NCBI RefSeq assembly: GCF_022605165.1
Contig: NC_063079.1
Location: 754,001 to 818,000, forward strand
Source of the DNA: Purpureocillium takamizusanense
Taxonomy: Eukaryota > Ascomycota > Sordariomycetes > Hypocreales > Ophiocordycipitaceae
DNA: 64,000 nucleotides
Direction of reading: 5' to 3'
Positions 9,715 through 20,815 of the stretch are shown here, piece by piece; within the stretch, counting starts at the first letter, position 1, and the number at the start of each line of letters is the position of its first letter. The position numbers and the translations under genes are program-made. Below the pieces are notes generated by a model. That model was not told the origin of the DNA and made no database searches. It was given only the letters and a program-made list of their open reading frames with translations.

Positions 9715-11140
9715 TTAAAATGCCCGTCCTTGGGACTCTATGCGCTGGCATTGTATTACGTGAGTTATGTGTCCAGGTCCTTGATGGCCGGCATCACCTG
9801 GAGGACTCCATGTCGTTGGAGGCCGCATGCCTTGCCGCCCCCTCGGCTGTCGAGCCACAGGTTCACCTATCCACGGGTTCAGCGCCAGAGGATTCCACCA
9901 GGATCTCCTGCGGCCCGGCTCCCCCTGTGACCCGATGGTGGTGCCCCCTACGGGCGTCGCTCTGGAGGCACCAAAGGGGAAGACGAAGCCACGCGATTGG
10001 GCTTGACTCGCGTCGCGCACGAGCGGTTCTCCCATGTCGTCCTGCGCTCGCCGCTTCATGCTCCTCCTCGACCGAGAGGGAACGGGCAGGTGGAACTTGT
10101 CGGCGAGTCGCTGGACACCCGAGGGCAGGCCCTTGGAGGGTGTGAAGTCGCCGGACAGTCGTCGTCTTTGTTGCTGTCGTCGACGCCGGCGGCGGAAGAA
10201 GAGCAGAATCGCCAGGGCAAAGAAGCCAACGGTCACTTGCCACTGAAGTCAGCATTAGCAACAAGGGTAAGAGAACAGCTGACGTACGAATGGTGCCAAG
10301 TGCAATGGCTGCTTTGTGGCCACCTTTGAGATGCGACCGACCGGCATTATAGCCCTCGGCAGGCGAAGCGGGCGACGGCTCCTGCGTAGGCGCAGTTCCA
10401 GATTTCGTAGTGCTGGTTAACAACGAAGTCTGCGGTCCGCCTTGCGAAATAGGAGTAGACTGTGTTGTGCTATCTGAGATGAATATCTGCGTGGACTGGG
10501 GCGTAGCTGACAGCGGAAAGCTTGTGACCGATGTTGTTGACGGCGGCTGGTCTGTGGTGGTGGGAGCGAAACTCGTGGTTGTTGTGCCCAAAAGTCCACC
10601 TATAGCCCCCGCAGGCCCCGTTCGCGACGATGTCTGTGACTTTGAGGTCTGCGAGGCAACAGGCGTTTCTGTTATGGGCTGTTGGGTGGGTGTGCTGGCG
10701 GTTGCTGAGGTTGAAGACTGTGACACGACGACCGGGGCATTCTCGTTCCCTTGTGCCGTAGTCGTAGTCGTCGGCACAGAAGAGGATGACGTTGAACTAG
10801 TTGAGCTTGTACTTCTGCTGGCTCTCGACGATGAGATGGTAGGGACCGGCGGTGGCGGCGTAGTTACTTCGGGCAGCGTTGATACCGACGGGCCTGAGCT
10901 AGGCGGAAACTTCAACACCTCTGTAGGCACCGTAGGTGGCTGCTCATCGTTGTTTTCGTCTGGACTTGAAGGCGCGGTTTCTTCGGGGGCGCCGACCAGT
11001 CCGTCTAAGAGGCCTTTGCCAGCTTTCGCCAAGTCCCCCGGAATCTCGAACAGGTCTCCGGCGAGGACCTTGGGCCTGGGGAACGCTGGCAGCTCATCCC
11101 GCGGGAACCACATCGTGGCTTTCCATAAGTGACGATGCAA
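9715..11140 (-). CDS. Ser/Thr-rich single-pass membrane protein
   Basis: Two exons on the minus strand are proposed: 11140-10288 and 10235-9715. The 52-nt intron runs from GTACGT to CAAG and keeps the frame. The product is about 457 residues. The first 280 residues are dominated by Ser, Thr and Pro with SSTSSTSSSS-type runs, typical of an O-glycosylated extracellular stalk. The intron falls just before the single transmembrane helix (LTVGFFALAILLFF), which is followed at once by a stop-transfer RRRRRR and a basic tail of about 150 residues. The layout resembles Mid2/Wsc-type wall sensors or other fungal surface proteins, but no WSC or other ligand domain is seen. The N-terminus (possible starts at 11140 or the in-frame MWFPRDEL at 11113) lacks an obvious signal peptide, so a 5' exon may be missing. 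Confidence 0.6.
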
Positions 11141-13339
11141 GCGACGATGTGGTGTCGAGGGTTTGGGTTTTACGCGCGCGCGCCGCGTGAGCTGTGCCTA
11201 GAGACGCATGTACAGTATGGGCAGAACTACTAGAGGAGGAGGAGGAGTAGGAGGAGCAGCCGGCATGTATAAGTGAGGCACGCGCGTGTGCTCCGGCCAA
11301 GTGAGGGACTGTGCACGGCAGCGTTTCCATTTTCGCCCGGCTGCAGCGCTCAAGCCAGCCCATACATACATACTACCGGAGTTGGGTCCCCGTACATAGT
11401 GAGTTAGTGTCCTATTTTGCAAGTTGGGTATCACGTTTTACAACGACGGGATGGCGGCCTCCTCGGCAAGGAGGACGGAAGAGGGAGCGAGAGAAACCGA
11501 GTCTCTTCTTGCGGGCATGTGAGGAGGCCACCACATCACCGGTCCGCCGGCCGGCCGGCTGTACGTATTCCGACAGAACTAATCGCGTTTCTGGGCATCT
11601 GGTGGACTGCACGTGGGCGATCTACCGATAAACGGCAGAGCGCTACCGGAAAGTGATACAGTCTTGAGAGGGGCGGCGTTCGAAACGAACTTGCAACTGG
11701 GGAGGGGGGGTCTCGTTGTTTGTACCAAGCTTCGACTTGAGTGGTGAGGGGGACATTTTCCTTCCACTACTTCAGTCAAGTTGCTATTGAGGTCGTACGT
11801 GTGTGTATGTGGATAGCCTCATCCAGCACTCCATATAGTCTGACCCTCACCAACTACCATGATGCAACCATCGCCAACTGCCAAGTTCTCTCCTGCATGG
11901 CCCATCTCGGAACAAACGCAACAAAATGCATCAAATATGCAGTCGTGACATCTCCTCCGCACCACCAGCCTCCTCCTCCCTCCCTCTCTAGGAGGGGCGG
12001 TTCGGGCGGTTGGGGCGGTCTTCGCTACGGTGTACGCAGGAGGCCGGCCACCCGTTTCACCAACAGCCACCATGAAACCGGCACGACCACCCATCTGGCC
12101 AGTGCGAAACCGCCACCCCGGCAGCCAGCTGATTCGTCGCAAACGGTGGACAAGCAAGCCCTCGCGCCCTGAGACGAACGCAACCTCCTGGATACACGTC
12201 GGGTTTTTTTTGTTGTTGTTACTCGTGGGCGGCGGGTGCTATTTCGGTGGTGCTCGGCCAAACGAGGACCGTCATTGCCCAAAGCGTGTGCGAGGTCGTC
12301 TAGACGGCCGGGCGCTGGAAGCCCCCCAACAAAGGTGGCGCAGGGCCCGGCCCGGACATCATCATGGATGTCACGGGGCGATATGCGGTGCGCGTCATAA
12401 GGAGCCGAGAAAAACCATGTTGTTGCTCTTCAAGTATGTGCCTTGGCGAGTCGGTGTCATATGTGTTCTCACGCTCGAGGCGGTCGAGTATGTGAGCGTC
12501 AACATGAAGCTGGGCGGGCGTGTTATGTCTGAGTATGAGTCGAGCACGCAACCACCAAGCTCCATTCCAGCGTCTCAGATGCTGGACGGGGTGCCGCTGA
12601 CACGCAAACCTTTGCTGCAGCAGCCTTTCTTTCTATAGAGCTACGTCGCAAAATGATCGCGACTATACATGTACAGTATATATGTACGAAGTACTTTTGC
12701 GAGTTCGTGTGCCAAGTTGGTTCAACTCCTTCCGCCCCCAGCGGCTGAGGTCTCTTGCATGGAAGCCTCTCTGGAATACGGGCTCGAAAAAGAGAACTCG
12801 CTAAACAACGAGCCAATCATCAGATTCACCGCTGCCGGCATGCAGTTCCGGCGTCCAGCCAGCCCCACGTTGGCTGCATTTGAGGATCAGCCTCATGCGC
12901 CGCTGGCGGCTGCACAGTTCAGGTCCATCAGCAGGGCATACGAACTTGACAGAATGGGCAAACGAACAGTATACCAACTGATTACCGGCCGGGCCGTAGA
13001 TCGCGGCGTATGCAAGGCGTCAAGACACCTTCACGAGGGAGGTCCGTTGACGCGGGCGTTTTCAGCATCAATGATGAATGTTGATCGTTTTTCCTGCATC
13101 CATGTCCAGACAAGAATGTGCCAAGGCTGTCGTTCATGTATCTGACCGTGCGCAGACGGAGCGAACACATACATACTTTGCGCTGAGCCAATCTTTGACA
13201 ACGAAGCGTTGCTGTGTCATAGGCGGACGCTCTCTAGATGGTCTCGCCTGCATGGGTATACCCTGTCCGGCGGTCATCCGCTCGACAGACACGGGTATAA
13301 AGGAGAGCCGATTTACAGATTGATGGTAGACAGCGCTAT
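11141..13339. other. Intergenic region, no supported gene
   Basis: Short frames overlap on both strands without family motifs or coherent splice structure. A plus-strand frame at 12669-13145 is open for 158 codons but resembles nothing known and lacks a credible codon pattern. The first few hundred bases are presumably the promoter of the minus-strand membrane-protein gene ending at 11140. Confidence 0.4.
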
Positions 13340-15096
13340 TATGGCTACCGGATCGGGTGGCAGGTGGCGCCGCTTTTAGTGGCCTCGATAGTAAGGGGCT
13401 AGTACCGCCCGCAAAGTATAGTATACTGTGTTGGTGAGAGAAGGCGTAGGAAAGAGCTATGGTAGAGAGACGAAGGAAAGGGGGGGCCAAGAACAGAAAT
13501 GGCCAGGGGTAAAAGGGGTAACAAGGATAAGACTGTAAGGATAGCTATAAAAGGGAAAGAACCTTCCTAGAAGGACGAGAGACGCTACGCCTCTTTAGTT
13601 ATAGCCGACAATACTTACTCTTTTGCCCTATTCTTGTGCTTTAGATATAAGCATGCTTCCTTGATATGAGTGTCTTGCGTTGCCGCGGATTACCGTATAG
13701 TTTTGTGAACGATCGCGAATACGGATATCTAACGCCAAAGACCATTGGATCAGAGCTTGATGGTCCTCTTACTATACTGATACATTGAAATATAGGAGTC
13801 TTTGCACTACGGCGCGCCGGGTAGGGACAGGAAGAGCACGAAGGGAACGCGCTCCGCGGTTTGGTGTCTTTCTCGCCCCAACACAATACCTACCGGCGGG
13901 TGCGCCTCTAGGCGTATCTAGCTAAGATAAAACTAGCTAGGGGTTATCTACATAACTAACTAGCCTATTGCCCTACCCTTACTCCCTCCGCTCGCTTACC
14001 CTCTTCCTTTAACTTCTATTTAGTAATTAAAATATAGGTATTTATTTCCTAATATTACTAAAATAGATATTAATGGGCCTAATAAGTATAATAAGCTAGT
14101 ATTAAAAGCTAGCCGCTTCGCTTACTTTCTTTTTATATTTATCTAACTTCTTTCTTTATATTACTTTTACTATTAGTTCCTATTATAATATATACTTAGC
14201 TAGAGCTTAGTTTAAGCTAATTATAATATCTTTTACCGCTTTTAATAACTAAATATATATATATAATATATTATACTAACTTCCTTTAAAAATTTACTTA
14301 AGATAAAAATAAAAGATTATAAAGATATAATAGTAATAATATAAATAGTTTAGTTAAGTAAGAGAGATAATAGCTATATTAGCTAATAGGCAATACTTAT
14401 TATTGTAGACTAAGACTAAAGCTTAAAGAGCTTAAATAATAAGATATAAGTAAGCTATATAAAAATATCCCCTTATATATAATAGTTATATAGCTATTAG
14501 TCTTAGTTTATTAAGATCTTATAATTATTCCTCCTTAAGGTAATTATCTTAATTATATAAAATAATTAAAAAGCTCTTAATAATAATATATAAAATAACT
14601 TATAAAACATAGCATTCGCTATTATTTTAATAATATCTTAATATTATAATATATATAATGCCTTAATATTATATATATACTATATTAATACTAACTTATA
14701 TTAGCCTATTCCGAAGGTCCCCTATAAATCGGGCAATAAAAGACTCCTAATTCTATTTAATAACTAATATAACTTCTAGCTTTATTATAACTAACTATAA
14801 GCTATAATTAAGTCTAATTAAGCTACTTATAATAGCGGATTTACTATATAATAGCTCTAATATACGTAATATACGCAATATTAATACTGTGCTAGGTGTT
14901 CACTATTATAAAGGTCTTAACTTAGTGTGTTAATAACTAGCTGAGCGGCTGTAACGAGTATTCTAAAGCTAGAGAAGAAAAGGGGGGAAAAGACAAGCTC
15001 GGGAAAGGGGCGCGAGCTGCTAAGCGGAGCTCTAGAGCTCGTGTGGGTCTAAGTCGAGAGCGACTGCCGAGACCCGCACGGGCCCAGCCCGTTACA
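13340..15096. mobile_element. Degraded repeat element, probably a RIP-mutated transposon
   Basis: The left part (13340-13900) is moderately GC-rich and includes a TATAAAAGGG promoter-like motif at about 13546. The centre (about 13910-14940) is almost pure A/T with TA, ATA, CTTA and TTAATA repeated throughout and stops in every frame, a typical RIP outcome. The right end returns to GC-rich sequence and finishes in CCCGTTACA at 15096. The alternation of GC-rich ends with an A+T-rich middle suggests an LTR-type retroelement whose body was mutated, but no gag or pol motif survives. Class and exact borders are uncertain. Confidence 0.55.
14950..15096. repeat. 147-bp segment bounded by TGTAACGAG / CCCGTTACA
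   Basis: The left end TGTAACGAG and the right end CCCGTTACA are near-perfect inverted copies: the complement of the right end is TGTAACGGG. TGTAAC...GTTACA ends are common for fungal LTRs and also suit a small inverted-repeat element. The five bases on each side (GCGGC and ATATC) do not match, so no target-site duplication is seen. It may be a damaged solo LTR fragment forming the right end of the larger degraded element. Confidence 0.4.
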
Positions 15097-15454
15097 ATAT
15101 CTCCCAACAGGCTGGAAAGGTGCTCTCCACCATTAACAGTGGCAAGATCGTTTGATGAGCCCTTTTGTCAAGAGTCAAGGTGTTGGAAGAGACTGGATGT
15201 TTCTAGAAGGTTCTGTGACTCTGTCGACATTTGCCAGCTTCGTCTACATGAGACGCAGCCTTCCACTTCTTTCTGTAGCTAGAGATGAACAAGTTCACTC
15301 ATTGTTTCCCAGTCCGTGTGTGCGGACAGCACAAGGATTTCAGACACGCGGTTTTCTCGTCGCCAAGCAGTTGTAAGTGTAGAAATACGTCGGGAATATC
15401 TGTCACTAGTGTTCTGTTGCTCTTCCACCGACTCGCTTCCCCCTCTTGCTGTCA

Positions 15455-17214
15455 CTATTTCGGTCCTGAGTAGTTGAGATTCCAGATTGTCCGCTGCAGC
15501 TCCACTTTTGAGTTGGGGAATGCCTTGCTAAGTGTCGTGTATAGCACCATAGACACGGTGAAGGCAAAAAGCCAGTTAACTGTGTACAGGTCTCGGAGGC
15601 CGTCAGAAATCTTCACTTGCGTTGCCTGGCAGATGCTGGAGATGAGCCCTGGCAGTAAAGGTACCACGGGAACCAGAAAAGCAATAGCAGCGCGCCAGTT
15701 GCACCCGCCGGTGTAACGGTACCGTCCATGAGGACTATACAGAGCGGGGATGTCAAAATGTTGTTGCTTGACTAGCCAGTAGTCGGCTATCATTATGCCA
15801 CTTATGGGCGCTAGAAAGACTGTGGTATAGAAAAAGACTTGTTAGTCAAACACCAATAACAATCTTCTTTGGCTCACTATAGATGGAAGGAAGAACTGAC
15901 CGGAATAGCCTCCCATAAAAGCAAGGAGGGTTCCAGCGGAGCTCAATATTTTCCATGGCACAAGCACCCAGCCGCCTACAACAGCAGCAGCTACGGATCC
16001 TCGCTTAATATTGATCCATCTTGGGAACATCACTGCGAGGTCATTCGCGGCAGAGATTGAGTTTGTCGTAATGTTTGTGCCCACCTGGGCAATGTACCAG
16101 GCCAGTGCTGCGAAAAATGCAGCGCAACGGCCACCGCTACCGTTGTCGAGCCACAGAACGATTATATCCAAAGGGTTCCAGAGATACCGACCGGTAAAAA
16201 CTTTGGTAGCTGATGTCGTTACAATGCCCAGTATCCCACACAATGTAAACATGAACGGCATGAACGGCAGTTGGATAAATTGCCCGTTGGCAGATCGTGC
16301 ATACCTCGTGAAGTCGGAGATGTTGCAGGCTAGAGTCGCCCAGGATCCGGTCACTGTGGTCATGCTAGTAAGCCACAGGAATGAGTAGTTTCTACCAGAT
16401 GCATCAGCCCTCAGAGCGAAGATATCGCCGGGACCACCAGCCCTGTTTATGCACCAACCCATGGTTGCCAAGGCGGCGATAGGGGTACAAAGTAATTTAG
16501 CCCAGAAGATAGGGCGGAGCTTCGTAGGATGAACCAGCAGTAGAGGCAACTGGATGACCCAAAAGATGGCGTAAGAGAGCATGCCTTTGGAGTCGATTCC
16601 AGCATTATCAGGCAGCTGATTGGGAATATCGTCGTAGCGGGGTGCAACGGCACGCAGCATGATAGTAACACACTGGGCGCCGTTGGCGGACTGGATGCCA
16701 AACCAAAACATGGCAAGAACCGCGCGACTGATGATACAAAAATAGCGCAGATAGTATCCAAAACTGCCGGTGAGGATGACAGCGAAAGGGACATGAAGCC
16801 GGGACCCAATGGCGCCGTTCAGTGCTATCGGCACGGCGATACAGACAGTTCCAGCGATCATACATGGAATCGCTTCGCGCCACGAGAGTCCGAGTGCAAG
16901 GATGCCAGAAGCGACCTGCCACGTAGCCAGGTTGATGGTGTCGGTCATCCAGTACGCCATGATGGTCCAAATTGACCAAGTTTGCTCCATTGGAGGAGTA
17001 GGATCGACATCGTGGTTTGTCTAGACGGGAGATCTGTCAGTGTATTACTGACCGAGGCGCGGTTCAGTGTTTGCACAATATTGCGTCGAGCTTCGTGGAC
17101 GCAACGATAGCGTACCCAAACGTCCCGTGGTGCCACAGCGCTTGTTCCCTTCGGCAGTTCCCAACAGTAGATCGAGGAGAGCCTCCTTTTGAATCCATAC
17201 GTATATAACTTCAT
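15455..17214 (-). CDS. NCS1-family nucleobase/allantoin-type transporter (Fur4-like)
   Basis: Three minus-strand exons are proposed: 17214-17116, 17020-15901 and 15819-15455. They join to 527 residues, the usual NCS1 length. Exon 1 ends PRDVW and exon 2 starts TNHDVDPTPP, restoring the family's N-terminal pattern before the first membrane segment (WSIWTIMAYWMTDTINLATW). Typical signatures follow: SWREAIPCMIAGT, the FWFGIQSANGA region, NISDFTRYA, and at the last junction GGYS|VFLAPISG followed by IMIADYW, where the splice supplies the Val codon. About twelve hydrophobic segments are present. The family imports uracil, allantoin, cytosine/purines, thiamine or related compounds with a cation; the exact substrate cannot be read here. 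It is divergent from the amidase at 18839. The intron 2 donor is GTCAGT, slightly non-consensus but framed correctly. Confidence 0.85.
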
Positions 17215-18838
17215 GACGGGTGGGGGTTAAGAATTTTGCAATGAGGGCAGAAATATTCCGGAACTGGCTAGGAGTTTGGGGGAGGTCGGTATGCCCATAT
17301 GTCACTGTTTCAATGTTCGCGATGCGCGCCTACATAAGAGTTAAGCCTTATATTATTTGCTGCATTGGCTTCAGCCCTCTTTCCCCAATGCCCTCTGCCG
17401 CCGGATGGACAGTGTTTCGAGTTGTCGGACCGACGCCAAGCCAAGAGGCCCCCCAACTCCCCACTCTACATGCTGCTCGTTTTTGCAAACACGCAGCTGC
17501 GGCAATCTATGAACTCCAGTTTGTCGTGCAGTCGCGGTCGCCTGCCAGATCTGTTTCACCTTAGGTGTTGCAGGTACATCAACCCCACTGCCCCTTAATC
17601 CCATATGGCGGTCTGCGCCTCCTCAGACGGCGATTCTATTGAAACCCCTAGCATCATGCTGAGAGAACTGACTGCACAGCGGCGCTGTGGAAGAAGCCAG
17701 CCGATACTTTGCAATTACGCCGAATGTTCCACAGCGATAGGCGACCGTAGTTAATTACCGAACTTCAGATTTTAGCCATGCACCTGAAGTATATGGTCCT
17801 TGTGGAGGTGCCTGATCGGCGTAATTTTCCGTTGGCACAGCAAGGGCCCCTCAAAGCCTTCCTTGTGCTCCCGTTGTGCTCACGGCGAGGCTCAATTGTC
17901 GCTGCACCGCTCAGTATCTAACATTAGACACCGCGAGTTGGGTCTTTTCTTCTGCATCAGAATCATATAGGACGCCATCTTTGGACCTTGTCAGGATGGC
18001 ACTTGCTGCATGCTGCCAGTTGCGTCAAAAATCGCAGCATAGTCGGTACTGCCCGCCATTGATTGTTTTTCTCGGGGCCTCTGGTACAATATGACGTTCT
18101 TCCTTGCAATCGTAGCGAATTTCCATCACGGATTGTCACGCGCCCTGGAACCTTGAGTCTTCTTGATAGAAGGACGCATCTGCGATAATTTGGAGCAAGT
18201 CTGAGATAAGACGAAGAAAAATGATGTACTTCAGCATCCCTCTTCAACATTCGAAGGGACAGGGGGCAGAGATCAACAATTCTATCAATCGCTCCCCGTT
18301 CTGCACTCTCCGTTTCATTATCCATGTGCGCCTTATAGACTGCCCGATGCTTTCCGAGTCCGTTCTCCCTACCAAGAATATCTTGTACTTAGCATTCGCT
18401 TGGGGGACAACCTTTGGGACACTCACAAGCCACGAATATTCCGAATAATGCCCAGACCCAGATCTATTCGCAGTTCACGCTGACCGGGATGAGGACGTTG
18501 CATGCACCCCAGCAAGGTTTCACACGGACTGGTCTAGTCTGTAGTTATTGGCCCCCCCCCCCTTTCCGCGGCGGCCCCCGCTTACGGCATGGCATGTGGA
18601 CTTATTACGCCCGAAGGATAGGGCCTTGACGCTACCTAATAATTGACCATCTGGTTTGCTTGGTACGGGACACGCCAAGCCCCACACACCCCGCTTACGG
18701 CAGTTTATAAGTTAGAGGTCACCCGCTTACGGCAGATCATAGAGGTCACCCGCTCCCGTTCTGCTGAGGGAGGGAATAAAGGGTGCTGGGGTGGGCGCCC
18801 CGGCCCTGTCTGTAACCGATAACTCGTCAACATTCCAT
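17215..18838. promoter_or_regulatory. Shared divergent promoter region of transporter and amidase
   Basis: A 1.6-kb gene-free stretch lies between the two divergent genes. It contains GATA-type motifs at 18184-18189 (GATAAT), 18205-18210 (GATAAG) and 18818-18823 (GATAAC), the class of site used by AreA/Nit2 nitrogen regulators, although such short motifs are common by chance. Three copies of CCGCTTACGG lie on the amidase side. A longer direct repeat, AGAGGTCACCCGCT, occurs at about 18714 and 18741. A TTATAA lies at about 18705. I see no convincing gene in the stretch. Confidence 0.5.
18578..18732. promoter_or_regulatory. Three CCG-CTTA-CGG everted repeats (zinc-cluster-type sites)
   Basis: The ten-base word CCGCTTACGG occurs at 18578-18587, 18691-18700 and 18723-18732, each extended by CA on the right. 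The word is an everted pair of CGG half-sites with a 4-base spacer (CCG-N4-CGG), the geometry known for Leu3-type Zn2Cys6 activators. The proposed amidase start is 106 bases after the last copy. Identity of the spacer in all three copies suggests either selection or a local duplication. Confidence 0.5.
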
Positions 18839-20815
18839 ATGTCTACTTCACGCAAAATGGCGCAAGCAGAGGTGCCTGCCTGGCAGGAACAAGCGTTGCG
18901 CTTTCGCACAGTTCGCGATGCTTCTATGTCCACAATCAACACTCAGTTGCCCGACTTGTCCGGTGACAAACAGTTAGCCCGGGTTATCGGCGTTCCACGT
19001 CTCCATCTTACTCAAGCAGAAGTCCATCTCACAGAAAGTGCTCCGGAGGTCCTAGTGAGGTCGCTCGCAGTCGGCAGAGTGACAGCCAAAGAGGTTGTTC
19101 TTGCCTTTCTCCGACGTGCTGCTATTGCGCAGAAGCTGGTGAGGCAGAACGTAATCTTGCAGACATGCTACGACTTTGGTAGTTGACTCATGTGAATAGG
19201 CAAATTGTGTATACGAGCTTCTGCCAGATCGTGCCGTGGAACGGGCACAAGAGCTTGACGACTACTTGGCCCAGAACGGAAAGCCTTCCGGGCCGCTCCA
19301 TGGACTGCCCATCAGCGTGAAGGAGCACATAAGCGTTGCTGGGCGTGATAATACCGCCGGATTCGTTGGGTGGATTGGCAACACAAGCAGAGATGACGCG
19401 AGCATCATCAAGATATTGCTGGACGCTGGCGCAGTCATATACGCCAGAACCACTGAGCCGCAAGGCCTGGTAAGTGATGCACCCTGACTGATGTATAAGA
19501 TGCTAATGGTACCGGTTCATGACATTTATAGATGGCGATCGAGACAGGAAGCAATATTACAGGTGTCACCGTGAACCCTCATAATCGTGCTCTCACGTGT
19601 GGCGGCTCGTCTGGCGGAGAGGCAGCTCTGCTGGCACTACGTGGGAGCCCGCTCGGGATAGGGTCAGATATTGGTTCGCGCAACCTGCCAAACCGCTCAC
19701 AACCTGGGACCTAACAAGGTTATAGGTGGCAGCATTCGCTTGCCAGCAGCGCATTGTGGGCTATATGGATTCAAGCCATCGTCAGGTCGGCTTCCATTAA
19801 TGGGAGTGGAAGCTTTTTGCACAGGTTCCGATACAATCGCACCAAGCATCGGCCCTCTATCTCCTACCCTTGAAGGCATCAAATTGTTCATGGACACTGT
19901 TTTGATGTCAAAGCCATGGCAAAATGATCCGTTTATTCATCCTTTACCGTGGCAAAGTCGAGCCGATCACCTCCGTCAGCGAGGGAAAGTGACCTTGGTC
20001 GTGGGAGTGATGTGGACAGATGACGTCGTCCAGCCTGCCCCTCCCATAAAAAGAGCGCTCCTGGAAGTTGTGGATAAACTGAAGTCTACACCAGGTGTTG
20101 AGGTAATAGACTGGAAGCCCTTCCAGCAAACGGATGCTCTGGAGATCCTAGTAAGTGCACCACGTTTGTTCTGTCAGCTGCAAGCTTGCTAAACCACAGT
20201 ACCTTGACCCCAGAAGCGACTGTATCACCCAGATGGGGGTAAAGCGTTCTTTGAGAACCTCGCTCTGTCCGGCGAGCCCATCTTGCCCTTGCCCGCCTGG
20301 GCCGTTCGCGACGAACCTGGAATCGAGCCACTTAGCATCAAAGGAGTCTGGGAGTGGACCAAAAAACGCGATCAGTTTCGCCACTCGTATTTTCAGGGTA
20401 TTGCAAACCTTGCACGCCGATTGCACGTTGAGAGAGTATTGACGATCTCTCAGCATGGAAAACAATCGCACCGGATATGGATGTCATTCTCTGCCCCGCG
20501 TGCCCTATGCCAGCTCCAGTCCACAACACTTCGAGGTACTGGGGCTACACATCGCTCTGGAACCTCTTGGATTACCCAGCAATCACTTTTCCTGTCACCA
20601 GAATTGACCCTGAGAAGGACGGTCAGGATCTTGATTATGTTCCCAAGAACGACTCCGACAGGTGGTGTTATGACAACTATGACGTCCACGAACGGAAGTA
20701 TGCGCCGGTTTCGTTACAGTTGGTAGCGCGGAGGCTAGAAGATGAGAAGCTTCTACAAGCTGCAGAGAAGATCCAGCAGGAGATTGGGCTGCCTTTCGTG
20801 GATTGTCTGGCCTAG
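18839..20815 (+). CDS. Amidase (amidase-signature family, amdS-like)
   Basis: Six exons are proposed: 18839-19138, 19200-19469, 19532-19673, 19726-20150, 20214-20397 and 20454-20815, giving 560 residues. Every junction restores expected family sequence, for example [12 protein letters not shown] and SYFQ|AWKTIAP. The Ser-cisSer-Lys triad is intact: Lys141 in [10 protein letters not shown], cis-Ser216 in GGSSGGEA and nucleophile Ser240 in GSDIGGSIR. The C-terminal half holds [17 protein letters not shown], typical of fungal acetamidase/general amidases. Members hydrolyse amides to acid plus ammonia in the cytosol as a nitrogen source. An alternative start lies at 18857 (MAQAEVP). The divergent NCS1 transporter suggests that an imported nitrogen compound is the substrate, or its precursor; this is inference. 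Confidence 0.88.

Noticed and set aside
12669..13145. A 158-codon plus-strand frame.
   Set aside because: No family resemblance, no signal peptide or domain, and no splice partner; treated as chance.
18560..18574. CCGCGGCGG beside the CCG-N4-CGG cluster as a fourth site.
   Set aside because: Half-site spacing differs and it lies in a generally GC-rich run, so I did not count it.
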